NCBI RefSeq assembly: GCF_037026715.1
Contig: NZ_JBANCG010000006.1
Span: forward strand, 372,001-436,000
Direction of reading: 5' to 3'
DNA from: Breoghania sp037026715
Lineage (GTDB): Bacteria > Pseudomonadota > Alphaproteobacteria > Rhizobiales > Stappiaceae
Length of the DNA stretch: 64,000 nucleotides
The notes beneath the pieces were generated by a model that saw nothing but the letters and a program-made list of their open reading frames with translations, searched no databases and was not told the origin of the DNA. Below, piece by piece: positions 52,503-61,188 of this stretch (positions are counted from its first letter, which is position 1; every line of letters starts with the position of its first letter). Position numbers and translations under genes: made by a program.

Positions 52503-52874
52503 ATGCGTCGCGGAAGGCGCAATCGGCGCGCGGACACTATCGGCGGCCCCCTACCCGGTCAAGGGTGGAGGGGGGACGGCGGCGCAGCGCAGGCCGGAGC
52601 CGGTGGAAACGGCGCCGGCGGAGGAAGCGCCGGTGCGGCTTCAGGAGGCGGCGAGGCGCAAGGGGGAGGCGGAGGGGTCGCCCGCCCGCAGCCCATCGGT
52701 ATCGTCAGCCCGACCGGTGCGCCGGGGCAGCCCCCGACGCATCATCGGCGTCCGAACCGCCCGGAACCGCGCGCAGAGCTCCTGCCGAAGGACCCGCATT
52801 GCAGCTATCAGATAGCCGGCCGCGAACGTGGCGCGATCTATCTTCTGAAGTGCAACGAGTTGCGGGACTTTTGA
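52503..52874 (+). CDS. small Gly/Pro-rich protein, unknown
   Basis: 123 residues, start at 52503, divergent from glyQ. The first half is basic then glycine-rich (residues 14-60), the middle is proline-rich, and the last ~30 residues (LLPKDPHCSYQIAGRERGAIYLLKCNELRDF) look like a folded, Cys-containing end. No family recognised and no signal peptide from this start. The codon composition of the repeats could also arise by chance in GC-rich DNA, so reality of the whole frame is uncertain. Confidence 0.35.
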   Translation: MRRGRRNRRADTIGGPLPGQGWRGDGGAAQAGAGGNGAGGGSAGAASGGGEAQGGGGGVARPQPIGIVSPTGAPGQPPTHHRRPNRPEPRAELLPKDPHCSYQIAGRERGAIYLLKCNELRDF

Positions 52875-52895
52875 GCGCGTACCGACCCGTGACTG

Positions 52896-53096
52896 CTAGA
52901 CTTCGTCATCATCATCCCGGGTTCGGTACTTGCCGGACTCGGGATCGCGAACGAGCGTCTTGGCGCTCTTTCGTCCGGATTTGCGGGCTTTCTGGTCACG
53001 CATGCGCTTCATCCGCCCGTTCCGGTCGGATAGGACCGCCACGATCATGAAAATCACGGCCAGCGATACGATCAAGGTGCCAATTTTTGCAAGCAC
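52896..53096 (-). CDS. small single-pass membrane protein
   Basis: 66 residues: a hydrophobic helix at about 5-23 (IGTLIVSLAVIFMIVAVLS), then a strongly basic stretch (RNGRMKRMRDQKARKSGRKSAKTLVRDPESGKYRTR) and an acidic DDDDEV tail. No family recognised. It lies 18 bases downstream of the S49 peptidase gene on the same strand and is probably cotranscribed, so a partner or modifier of that peptidase is possible (inference). Confidence 0.7.
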   Translation of the reverse strand: MLAKIGTLIVSLAVIFMIVAVLSDRNGRMKRMRDQKARKSGRKSAKTLVRDPESGKYRTRDDDDEV

Positions 53097-53114
53097 GGCT
53101 TGTTTTCCTTGAGA

Positions 53115-54032
53115 TTACAGACCGAAGCGCGACCAGAGGCTACGCTCTTCCAGGGCGGCGACGAGATCGCGCGCAAGTCCGCCGCGTCCCTCCAGAACAG
53201 CCGTCATGCCATCGACGCCCACGCCCGCGCGCCGTGGCCAGATCGAGCGCTCGCCGCCGACCAGCCGCAACTGCACCTTGTCTCCGTAGCGCGCCTGCGC
53301 GACCGAGCGGAGGTCTCCCAGATCGTCGACAAGGCCGAGCGAACGGGCCGTCTCTCCCACCCAGAACAGGCCGGAGAAGAGATCCGGATCGTCGCTCAGG
53401 ACGTCGCCCCGGCGGGAGCGCACCATCTCGATGAAAACCTCGTGGATCTCCTGCTGCAGCGTTTCCAGATGGGTCACGTCGTCGGGGTTCTCCGGCTGGA
53501 AGGGATCGAGGATGCCCTTGCGCGCGCCGGACGTGTGCATGCGCCGTTCCACGCCCATCTTCTCCAGCAGCTCGACGAAGCCGAAGCCGGCGGAGATCAC
53601 GCCGATCGAGCCGACGATGGAGGAGGGGTCGGCGATGATCTCGTCGCCGGCGATCGCGATCATGTAGCCGCCGGAGGCCGCCACGTCTTCCACGAAGACG
53701 AGCACCTGCTTTTCGTGCTCCTTGGCGAGCTGGCGGATGCGCTGGTAGATCAGGCGCGCCTGAACCGGCGAGCCGCCCGGCGAATTGACGATGATGGCGA
53801 CAGCCGGCACGCCGTCGTGGCGGAACGCCTTTTCCAGATTTGAGGCGCAGCTTGCCAGCGTGAGGCCCGGGCGAAGCGGAGAGGCGAGCCCGATCGCCCC
53901 CTGCAGACGCACCACGGGAAGGACGGGCGGAACCTGGCCAAGCTTGCCGGGCAGTCGTTTGCGCAATCGGGTGAGAAAGGCCAAGAAAATCTCCCTGTTT
54001 CGCCGCGCGAAGCTGACGCTATCAGCCCTCAT
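53115..54032 (-). CDS. S49-family serine peptidase (SppA/SohB type)
   Basis: 305 residues. A ClpP-like fold with VVRLQGAIGLASP, IIVNSPGGSPVQARLIYQRIRQL, the nucleophile region FVEDVAASGGYMIAIAGDEIIADPSSIVGSIGVISAGFG (Ser in SGGY), and the closing GLVDDLGDLRSVA. SppA degrades cleaved signal peptides at the membrane; no distinct membrane helix is clear here, so SohB-like or a different role is possible. ATG 54032 is taken as start. A small membrane protein gene follows. Confidence 0.88.
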   Translation of the reverse strand: MRADSVSFARRNREIFLAFLTRLRKRLPGKLGQVPPVLPVVRLQGAIGLASPLRPGLTLASCASNLEKAFRHDGVPAVAIIVNSPGGSPVQARLIYQRIRQLAKEHEKQVLVFVEDVAASGGYMIAIAGDEIIADPSSIVGSIGVISAGFGFVELLEKMGVERRMHTSGARKGILDPFQPENPDDVTHLETLQQEIHEVFIEMVRSRRGDVLSDDPDLFSGLFWVGETARSLGLVDDLGDLRSVAQARYGDKVQLRLVGGERSIWPRRAGVGVDGMTAVLEGRGGLARDLVAALEERSLWSRFGL

Positions 54033-54392
54033 ATAGGTCAGTTTTCGCGGGTACGCCAATGGGGCGTGTGGGCGGTTTTGCCCAGCCGCTGCGGCTGGGC
54101 CCTGTAAATCTTCCGCCAGCGGCCGCCTTAACCTTAACGCCCCGCGACCGTGCAGGGGACTACGCAATTTTCCGCGATTTTCAGCGCAGTTAACCCTCTT
54201 TCAAGGTTAAGCCCGTTTCATGGGGACCGTCGCTGAGGAAGCGACACCGCGTATCGGCGGGGTTGGACGAGACGCCCCGGGCCTTGGCCCGAAGGTTCTG
54301 TGTCCGACCGGAGAGGGCCGGCAGGCGGGGCGGAGTGTGTTCCGTGCCGTGTGTGTCGGCGAGGCCGAATTGGGTTTTGTGGAGTAACAGGT
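54033..54392. other. divergent control region, S49 peptidase / cell-wall hydrolase
   Basis: About 360 bases. It holds TTAACC at 54128-54133 directly followed by TTAACG, and TTAACC at 54190-54195 facing GGTTAA at 54205-54210 (inverted, 9-base spacer). TTAAC is the CtrA half-site, but the N7 spacing of a full box is not met. No gene seen. Confidence 0.45.
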
Positions 54393-55580
54393 ATGTCCGG
54401 CCTGTCTGCGTTCAGCGTTAGCCGCGTCACCGGCGTGTTCACCAGGTCCACCCTGCTGGGGTTGGCGATCTATATCGGCTTTCCCGATACCTTCGCCTAT
54501 CAGGATACGCTGAGCCTCATGCAGCGCGAGGAGCGGCCATCCGAACGCTGGCTTGCGGCGATCGAGGCGACGGGCGAGACGACGTCGGCCGAACCGACGC
54601 TGACGCTCGCATCCGCGGACGCCGCTTCCGGCCCGAGCTACCAGATCACGACATCGACGAAGAACGGCCGTTCAGTCATCGTGCGCGGCATTGATGCCCG
54701 GGTCGTCGGCCGCGGCATCGTCGAGGTGCCGGAAGAGGTGCGCACCAACCGTGCGGCCAAGGGCAACCGTCTCGTCTCCGTGGCGCCCGACCGTCAGATG
54801 GTCGATCAGTCGGCGGGCTCCGTCTACTACATGAGCAGCCTGATCGGCGCGGAACCCCGCCAGAGCCTGCCGCGCGTCGCCTTCGTGCAGCCGCAGGCCG
54901 TGCCGCAGAACCAGATGGTCGCCTCCAACAACGCCGCGACCAGGAGCGACGGCAAGCCACTCAACCTCAACAAGATGCTGATGGCGCGCGCCGCCGCCGC
55001 CGCCGGTTTCTCAGCGCTTTCCGCCTATGCGCCGAGCGCCGTGGAAGACACGTCGCTGCCGTTCGCGGCCCTGTTCGGCATGCCTCCGGGGCCGACGCCG
55101 GAAGAAGAGGCCGTCGACCGGGAGAATCCGCACTGGTGGGTTTCCAATCCGTTGCCGGCCAGCGTAATCCTGCCGAAGGAACAGCGCTGCCTTGCCGAGG
55201 CGATCTATTTCGAGTCGCGCGGAGAGCCGGAGGCCGGTCAGGCGGCCGTCGCCCAGGTGGTGCTCAACCGGGTCAAGAATCCGGCCTATCCCTCCACCAT
55301 CTGCAAGGTCGTCTACCAGAACCGCACGCAGCGCAATTCCTGCCAGTTCTCCTTCGCCTGCGATGGCGTGCGCGACCGCATCGACTCCAAGGACTCCTGG
55401 GAAGAAGCGCAGAAGATCGCCCGCGAAATGATTGCCGGCAAGCACTGGTCGGACAAGGTCGGCGCCTCGACCCATTATCACGCCACCTATGTGCGCCCGC
55501 GCTGGGCACGCAAGATGAAGCGTCTGGAGAAGATCGGCCGACACGTCTTCTACCAGACCTACGGCGGCGGCTGGAGCTAA
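54393..55580 (+). CDS. SleB-type cell-wall hydrolase
   Basis: 395 residues. A long N-terminal part with one membrane-like helix (FTRSTLLGLAIYIGF, about 17-31) and low-complexity linker to about 245, then the Hydrolase_2/SleB domain: CLAEAIYFESRGEPEAGQAAVAQVVLNRVKNPAYPSTICKVVYQN (catalytic Glu in YFESRGE), CQFSFACDGV and GASTHYHATYVRPRWARKMKRLEKIGRHVFYQTYGGGWS. SleB-type enzymes are peptidoglycan lytic transglycosylases/amidases; here a division or elongation role is likely. GGAG precedes ATG 54393. Confidence 0.9.
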   Translation: MSGLSAFSVSRVTGVFTRSTLLGLAIYIGFPDTFAYQDTLSLMQREERPSERWLAAIEATGETTSAEPTLTLASADAASGPSYQITTSTKNGRSVIVRGIDARVVGRGIVEVPEEVRTNRAAKGNRLVSVAPDRQMVDQSAGSVYYMSSLIGAEPRQSLPRVAFVQPQAVPQNQMVASNNAATRSDGKPLNLNKMLMARAAAAAGFSALSAYAPSAVEDTSLPFAALFGMPPGPTPEEEAVDRENPHWWVSNPLPASVILPKEQRCLAEAIYFESRGEPEAGQAAVAQVVLNRVKNPAYPSTICKVVYQNRTQRNSCQFSFACDGVRDRIDSKDSWEEAQKIAREMIAGKHWSDKVGASTHYHATYVRPRWARKMKRLEKIGRHVFYQTYGGGWS

Positions 55581-55688
55581 ACGGGCGGCCGGCATGTGCA
55601 GCGGGCGCGGCGGTGGGCTCGGGCCTGCTCGCGCGCGCCCTGTACTTCGAATGCGACAATATGTTTCGAGCAACAGTGCGTTGCGGTC

Positions 55689-55710
55689 GTATCCCCTGTT
55701 TAGGGGATAC
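55689..55710. repeat. perfect hairpin GTATCCCC/GGGGATAC
   Basis: GTATCCCC-TGTTTA-GGGGATAC, eight perfect pairs with a 6-base loop, in the gap between the cell-wall hydrolase and the cyclase gene. It could be a terminator for the former (CTTGTTT follows) or an operator. A second dyad AACCT-N7-AGGTT lies at 55774-55790, 55 bases before the cyclase ATG. Confidence 0.5.
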
Positions 55711-55845
55711 CTTGTTTCAGCGAAATCTCGCCGGGAAATGCCAATAGTTTAGTCATTGTTCTAAGTGCCGGTGAACCTCAAATTAAGGTTTGGGGGGCCA
55801 AGGTCTCGCGGCGTTCGTGACCAATAGGTTCGGCGACTTCGATTC

Positions 55846-57003
55846 ATGACCTTAGAATATAGCTCACTTATCCTGGCCGTTGCGGTCAGCTGCGTCGCCA
55901 CGAGCATGACACTTGCCGTCTCGTGGGTTGCGAACCGGCGCGACACGTTTTTGCTGTCCTGGTCATTCGCCGCACTCGTACTTGTGGCGGGCTCGGCCGC
56001 CTTCGGCCTCCATTCCGAGGATCCGTCCTTTATACCTGCGGTCATCGGAACCACGCTCATTCTCTTCGGCTTCGTGCTGTGCTGGAGCGCGGCCCGCCAG
56101 TTTCGCTGCGGCGGTTTTCCTGTGCGCAGGGCATGCGCCCTGATCCTGGCGATGGTCGCGCTGCAACTGCCGCTCCACCTGGCCGGGCTCGACGGCACCA
56201 TGTTCATCCTGATGAACGCCGCCTCGACCGCTCTGCTCGTGGCGACCGCATCGGAATACTGGCGCGCCCGGTCGGAAAACCTCCATTCGCTGAAATGGCT
56301 GACGGGGCTTTACCTGCTGGAGGCATTTTCCTTCTCCTGCTGCGCGGTCATGCTGCTCTTGAACAACCCGCTTGAAATCGGCCACGCTCCGCAGAACTGG
56401 GCGGAAAACTTCAATGCCCTCGTTTCCATCATCGGCGTGACCGGGATTGGCGGACTTTCGCTCGCCATCAATCAGGAAAGGGTGGCGAGGGCCCACATGG
56501 TGGAGGCGCGCACGGATGCGCTGACCGGCCTTCTCAATCGCCGGGCATTTGACGATCTGGTCCTCGCGGCCGCACCGCGCGGCAATATGGCGATCATCGT
56601 TTTCGATCTGGATCGCTTCAAGGCGTTGAACGACCAGTATGGCCATGCCTTTGGCGACGTGGTGCTCCGCCGCTTTGCCTACGTGTGCGGATCAAGCCTG
56701 CGCAAGCAGGACGTTGCCGCGCGCATCGGCGGGGAGGAATTCGCCGTCTTCCTCGAAGACTGCACGCCAGAGCGCGCCCTGGTGGTGGCGAACCGCATCC
56801 GACTGAGATTCGCGCGGCAGAAGATCTTCTGCTCGACGCGGGCAATCCGTTGCACGGTGAGCGCCGGTGTTTATGGCTGCTCAGTCGATGTACCAACGTC
56901 GATCAGCGTGATGTTCGATGCGGCGGACACCGCGCTCTATGCGGCGAAAAATGCCGGCCGGAACCGCGTTTGCCGCTACAATGAGGAAATGGCCGCCGCC
57001 TGA
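55846..57003 (+). CDS. membrane diguanylate cyclase
   Basis: 385 residues: about six membrane helices (5-215), then GGDEF (220-380). The signature is GGEEF near 294 (RIGGEEFAVFL), with DALTGLLNRRAF and FDLDRFKALNDQYGHAFGD intact, so it should make c-di-GMP from two GTP. The RxxD inhibitory site is present exactly five residues before GGEEF (RKQD), so product inhibition is expected. It is the only intact cyclase in the window, opposite in role to the two EAL proteins. No sensor domain other than the membrane part. Confidence 0.92.
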   Translation: MTLEYSSLILAVAVSCVATSMTLAVSWVANRRDTFLLSWSFAALVLVAGSAAFGLHSEDPSFIPAVIGTTLILFGFVLCWSAARQFRCGGFPVRRACALILAMVALQLPLHLAGLDGTMFILMNAASTALLVATASEYWRARSENLHSLKWLTGLYLLEAFSFSCCAVMLLLNNPLEIGHAPQNWAENFNALVSIIGVTGIGGLSLAINQERVARAHMVEARTDALTGLLNRRAFDDLVLAAAPRGNMAIIVFDLDRFKALNDQYGHAFGDVVLRRFAYVCGSSLRKQDVAARIGGEEFAVFLEDCTPERALVVANRIRLRFARQKIFCSTRAIRCTVSAGVYGCSVDVPTSISVMFDAADTALYAAKNAGRNRVCRYNEEMAAA

Positions 57004-57027
57004 ACGCCAGCCCGGTCCCGGCCGTGC

Positions 57028-57888
57028 TTAGTCGATCTCGATATCGAGCCCCAGGTCCAGCACCGGCGCGGAATGGGTGATCCAGCCGGTGGAGATCAGA
57101 TCGACCCCCGATTCCGCGATCGCCGCGACGGTGTCGAGCTCGATGCCGCCAGAGGCCTCGGTCAGCGCGCGGCCCGCAACGATATCGACCGCGCTTTTCA
57201 GGCTTTCCGGTCCCATGTTGTCCAGCAGCACGGCGTCGGGACCGGCCGTCATCGCCTCGCGCAACTGCTCCAGCGTGTCGACCTCGACTTCGATCTTCAC
57301 CATGTGGCCGGCATGGGCCTTCGCCCGCTCGATGGCGCGCACCACCCCGCCTGCGACCGCGATGTGGTTGTCCTTGATCAGCACCGCATCGTCGAGTCCG
57401 AACCGGTGGTTCGACCCGCCGCCGCAGCGCACGGCGTATTTCTCGAAGGCACGCAGGCCCGGCGTCGTCTTGCGCGTGCACACGATCGAGGCCCTCGTGT
57501 GCGCGATCTTCGCGACGAAGCGCGATGTCGCCGTGGCAATGCCGCTCAGATGGCCGAGATAGTTGAGCCCGATGCGCTCACACGAAAGGATCGAGCGGGC
57601 AGGTCCGGAAATCCGGGCCACAATCGTCCCCGGCTTCAGCGCATCGCCGTCGTTGGCCAAGATATCGATGCGAATTGCCGGATCGGTCAGCCGGCAGGCG
57701 CTTTCCACGAAGCCCGTTCCTGCAAGCCGTCCCTCCTTGCGCGAGACGATCACCGCACGGGCGCGGGCCTCTCTCGGGATGGTCGCCTGACTGGTGATAT
57801 CGCCTGCACGTCCCCAGTCCTCCAGCAATGCGGCCTTCACCGCATCGTCGATCATCAGGCGCGGCAGATCGGGCAGGGTCGGTGTCAT
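57028..57888 (-). CDS. nadC: nicotinate-nucleotide pyrophosphorylase (carboxylating)
   Basis: 286 residues. Quinolinate phosphoribosyltransferase, third step of de novo NAD synthesis. Seen: ALLEDWGRAGDITSQATIP, ERIGLNYLGHLSGIATATSRFV, TRKTTPGLRAFEKYAVRCGGGSNHRFGLDDAVLIKDNHIAVAGGV, VEVDTLEQLREA, DAVLLDNM and EASGGIELDTVAAIAESGVDLISTGWITHSAP. The ATG overlaps the nadB stop (ATGA). Last gene of nadA-nadB-nadC. Confidence 0.97.
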   Translation of the reverse strand: MTPTLPDLPRLMIDDAVKAALLEDWGRAGDITSQATIPREARARAVIVSRKEGRLAGTGFVESACRLTDPAIRIDILANDGDALKPGTIVARISGPARSILSCERIGLNYLGHLSGIATATSRFVAKIAHTRASIVCTRKTTPGLRAFEKYAVRCGGGSNHRFGLDDAVLIKDNHIAVAGGVVRAIERAKAHAGHMVKIEVEVDTLEQLREAMTAGPDAVLLDNMGPESLKSAVDIVAGRALTEASGGIELDTVAAIAESGVDLISTGWITHSAPVLDLGLDIEID

Positions 57889-59549
57889 CGGGCGTCTTCC
57901 AGCATCGGGGCAGGGGCGTTAGCGCAAACGGCGGGAACCGCTTCGCACAGAATGGCATCGGCGTCGCTCAGCGTCATCCGGCTGCGATGGGCAAGGTCCG
58001 CCTCTTCGTGGGGATGGTCGGAGCGGCAATGCGCGCCGCGGCTTTCCCGCCGGGCATAGGCTGCCGCGGCCACCATTTTCGCGGCAACGAGCATGTTGGC
58101 GCAATCGATATCGTGACACCCCTCGGCAAGTGCGGCGATTTCGGCAAGGGCCGCTTTCAGTCCCTCACCGGTCCGCACGACGCCGACATGGCGCGTCATG
58201 ATCTGACGCAGGTGCGCGATCCGCTCGCCGTCGATGTCGGAAGGGGCCGGTCCCGCGCAAGGCTCCGGAAGAGGCTCCCGTTGCGCGGTCGCGTTGGCGG
58301 GCAGGGTATTTGCGATGTCCTGCGCGATCCGGGCGGCAAACACCACGGCTTCCAGCAACGAGTTGGAGGCGAGGCGGTTTGCGCCGTGCACGCCGGTGGA
58401 GGAAACCTCGCCGGCGGCCCACAGGCCGGCAAGCGAGGTCCGGCCGCGCGCGTCCGTCCACACCCCGCCCATGTGATAGTGCGCGGCCGGACGGACCGGG
58501 ATCGGCTCTCTCGCCGGATCGATGCCGGCCGCGCGGCAACTCGCGCTGACCGTCGGGTAGCGGTCCGCAAATGCCGCGCCGATTGCGGCACGCGTATCTA
58601 GGAAGGCGCCCATGCCGGCGGCCACTTCGTTGTGGATGGCGCGGGCGACGATGTCGCGCGGCGCGAGTTCCTTCAGCGGATGAACGCCATCCATGAAGCG
58701 TTCGCCGGCGCGGTTGACAAGCCACGATCCCTCGCCGCGCAGGGCCTCGGTGGCGAGCGGCGCCGGATCGCGCCCGATGTCGATGGCGGTGGGGTGAAAC
58801 TGCACGAATTCGGCATCGGCGATCACGGCGCCGGCGCGCGCCGCCATGGCGAGGCCCTGTCCGGCGGCCTCGTTCGGATTGGTGGTCACCTCGTAGAGAT
58901 GGCCGATCCCGCCGGAGGCCAGCACCACCGCGCCCGCCCGCAAGGCAAAGCGCCGACCGTCCGCCTTGCGCCGCGCAATGATGCCGGAAACGGTGCCGCT
59001 CTCATCGATCAGGCTTTCGCCGACGAAGCCTTCCAGCACGCGGATGGAAGGCGTGGCACGCACAGCGGCGATCACAGCGTCCATGATCGCCCGCCCCGCC
59101 CCGTCGCCGCCGACGCGAACCACCCGGCGCTCGGAGTGCGCGGCCTCGCGCGAGAGGACGAGCTTGCCTTCAAGGTCCCGGTCGAAGGGCACGCCGTAGC
59201 GGAGCAGATCCGCGATGCGTTCGGGCGCCTCCCGCGTCATCGAGAAGACGATTTCCTCATCGCAGATACCGCCGCCGACGGCGATCGTGTCCTTTGCATG
59301 GGCTTCGGTCGTGTCGCCTTCGGAAACGGCTGCCGCAATGCCGCCCTGCGCCCAGGCGGACGATGCGCCCTCGCCGATGGGCGCCGCCGTCAGCACGGTC
59401 ACCGGACGCGGACTAAGCTTCAGGGCGCAAAAAAGCCCCGCAAGGCCGCCGCCGAGGATGACGACATCGTCTTGCAAGGCCGGATGGCCCGGTTTGCCGG
59501 ATGTGGCCGCAAGGTCTGGAACGAGGGCGGCAAGCGGATCCTTGGTCAT
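57885..59549 (-). CDS. nadB: L-aspartate oxidase
   Basis: 554 residues. FAD enzyme converting aspartate to iminoaspartate. FAD site DDVVILGGGLAGLFCALKL, then SSAWAQGGIAAAVSEGD, the RVVRVGGDGAGRAIMDAV region, VLASGGIGHLYEVTTNPNEAAGQGLAMAARAGAVIADAEFVQFHPTA and HYHMGGVWTDARGRTSLAGLWAAGEVSSTGVHGANRLASNSLLEAVVF. ATG 59549 is used. The stop overlaps the nadC start by four bases; 66 bases separate it from nadA. Confidence 0.96.
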   Translation of the reverse strand: MTKDPLAALVPDLAATSGKPGHPALQDDVVILGGGLAGLFCALKLSPRPVTVLTAAPIGEGASSAWAQGGIAAAVSEGDTTEAHAKDTIAVGGGICDEEIVFSMTREAPERIADLLRYGVPFDRDLEGKLVLSREAAHSERRVVRVGGDGAGRAIMDAVIAAVRATPSIRVLEGFVGESLIDESGTVSGIIARRKADGRRFALRAGAVVLASGGIGHLYEVTTNPNEAAGQGLAMAARAGAVIADAEFVQFHPTAIDIGRDPAPLATEALRGEGSWLVNRAGERFMDGVHPLKELAPRDIVARAIHNEVAAGMGAFLDTRAAIGAAFADRYPTVSASCRAAGIDPAREPIPVRPAAHYHMGGVWTDARGRTSLAGLWAAGEVSSTGVHGANRLASNSLLEAVVFAARIAQDIANTLPANATAQREPLPEPCAGPAPSDIDGERIAHLRQIMTRHVGVVRTGEGLKAALAEIAALAEGCHDIDCANMLVAAKMVAAAAYARRESRGAHCRSDHPHEEADLAHRSRMTLSDADAILCEAVPAVCANAPAPMLEDAR

Positions 59550-59615
59550 GACGGTTTTCCCGCGCAAAGGGAGCAGATGCCCTGAACGCCGCTGCGCCGG
59601 GGCAGGGGCCCCGCG

Positions 59616-60695
59616 TCAGCTCTTCAGATTGATCATCCGCTCCACGGCGATGCGCGCGCGCGCGGCGATGGCCGGATCGACGATGACCTCGTCACGCATG
59701 TGGACGAGGCTCGCGAGGATCTTCGGCAGCGTGATCATCTTCATGTAGGGACAGAGATTGCAGGGGCGCACGAAGTCGACGCCCGGCGCCTCGGCGGCGA
59801 TGTTGTCCGCCATCGAGCATTCGGTGACGAGCAGCGCCTTTTCCGGCCGGTTCTGCTTCAGCCACGTGATCATGCCGGCGGTGGAGCCGGTGTAGTCGGC
59901 CTCAGCCGTTACGTCGGTCGGGCATTCCGGGTGGGCGACGATCTTCACCCCCGGCACCGCCTCGCGGTATTCGCGCATCTCAGCGCCGGTGAAGCGCTGG
60001 TGGACGATGCAGGCGCCCTCCCAGGTCAGGATCTCGACATCGGTGCGCTGCGCCACATTGGCGGCGAGATACTGGTCGGGGATCAGCAGAACGCGCGGTG
60101 CGCCGAGCGATTCCACCACTTCCACGGCGTTCGACGACGTGCAGCAGATATCGCATTCCGCCTTCACCTCGGCCGACGTGTTCACATAGGTGACGATCGG
60201 CACGCCGGGATGCTTTTCGCGAAGCGCGCGAACGTCCGCGCCCGTGATCGACTGGGCGAGAGAGCAGCCCGCGTCCATGTCGGGCATCAGAATGGTCTTG
60301 TCCGGGTTCAGGATCTTCGAGGTCTCGGCCATGAAGTGCACGCCGCACTGGACGATCACATCCGCCTCCGACCGCGCCGCCTCCTTGGCGAGCTGCAGGC
60401 TGTCGCCGACGATATCGGCCACGCCATGAAAGATCTCCGGCGTCATGTAGTTGTGCGCCAGAATGACCGCGTTGCGCTGCCGCTTCAGGTCGTTGATCGC
60501 CTTGACGTAGGGCGCGTAGGCCGGCCATTCGATGGCGGGGATGACGTGTCGGACCTTCTCATAGGCTTCGGCCGTCTCCCGCGCCACGTCCTCCGTATAG
60601 GAAAGCTCGGGCATCGCGGCGGAGGCGGACGGTCCGCCGCGAAGGCGCGGGCCGGTGCCGGAATCCTCCTGGCGGATACGCTGTGTGGCGGACAT
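59616..60695 (-). CDS. nadA: quinolinate synthase A
   Basis: 359 residues. The 4Fe-4S enzyme that makes quinolinate from iminoaspartate and DHAP. The three cluster cysteines lie in VIVQCGVHFMAET, AECDICCTSSNAVEVVESL and RPCNLCPYMKMITLP. Also ILAHNYMTPEIF, LMPDMDAGCSLAQSI and VAHPECPTDVTAEADYTGSTAGMI. GGAG precedes the ATG at 60695. First gene of the operon, with operator-like palindromes 21 to about 105 bases upstream. Confidence 0.96.
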   Translation of the reverse strand: MSATQRIRQEDSGTGPRLRGGPSASAAMPELSYTEDVARETAEAYEKVRHVIPAIEWPAYAPYVKAINDLKRQRNAVILAHNYMTPEIFHGVADIVGDSLQLAKEAARSEADVIVQCGVHFMAETSKILNPDKTILMPDMDAGCSLAQSITGADVRALREKHPGVPIVTYVNTSAEVKAECDICCTSSNAVEVVESLGAPRVLLIPDQYLAANVAQRTDVEILTWEGACIVHQRFTGAEMREYREAVPGVKIVAHPECPTDVTAEADYTGSTAGMITWLKQNRPEKALLVTECSMADNIAAEAPGVDFVRPCNLCPYMKMITLPKILASLVHMRDEVIVDPAIAARARIAVERMINLKS

Positions 60696-60715
60696 CGGAA
60701 GGCTCCTTCCCATAT

Positions 60716-60734
60716 TATGCTCATAATGAGTATA
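60716..60734. promoter_or_regulatory. operator-like palindrome upstream of nadA
   Basis: TATGCTCATAATGAGTATA is a 19-base dyad with one mismatch, about 21 bases before the nadA ATG. Its position suggests repression of the NAD synthesis operon, for instance by a NadQ- or NrtR-type regulator (inference). Confidence 0.55.
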
Positions 60735-60781
60735 AATAAGCCGTATGAATAACCGGAGCGCTGCCGGTTGGTCTGCCTACT

Positions 60782-60800
60782 TATGCTCAATTGGAGCTTT
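60782..60800. promoter_or_regulatory. second, weaker copy of the nadA operator
   Basis: TATGCTCAATTGGAGCTTT repeats the left half TATGCTCA exactly and keeps the GAGC right half less well. Its centre is 66 bases from the first site, close to six helical turns. Confidence 0.4.
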
Positions 60801-61188
60801 TATAGGCGTTCGCGTGGCGGAAATCCAGTCCCGTTTTTCGAAGATGTGATCGGAATTCGGCATAAGTGATTTTAAATCAATGGCTTGATGCTGAGCTGGC
60901 GCGTATTCCATTGTGGCGGGGCGCACGTCCCCTCGGTCGGCGCAAACGCGGGAGCAAGCGAAATGGCCGGCACGTTGTCTTATTAAGAAAGCTGATGGTC
61001 GACATGAATAGTTTTGACTTATCACGTAGCGGCAGGGCGGCTATAGCCAAGGGCATGTCTGTAACGGCAGGGTGCCGGGTCCTGCGCCGCTGAGGGGGTG
61101 GCGGGGGACCGATGACGGAAGGCCGGTGCCGATGGGTCCGCTTGCTCGGATCCGGAGGCGAAACATCGGTCGTGGAGGGAGAAGACCT
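60801..61188. other. gene-free stretch before the MFS gene
   Basis: About 390 bases. It includes an exact 13-base dyad TGATTTTAAATCA at 60867-60879. No convincing coding frame; a 75-codon plus-strand open frame (60866-61093) has no family likeness or ribosome site. Confidence 0.45.

Noticed and set aside
54190..54210. Full CtrA box before the SleB-type gene
   Set aside because: The half-sites are inverted with 9 bases between, not TTAA-N7-TTAA.
60867..60879. TGATTTTAAATCA as an FNR/CRP site
   Set aside because: The two half-sites are separated by 5 rather than 4 bases for FNR, and the CRP core is missing; kept only as an unassigned dyad.
60866..61093. 75-codon frame between nadA and the MFS gene
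   Set aside because: No ribosome site, mixed Arg-rich composition, no recognisable domain; judged non-coding.
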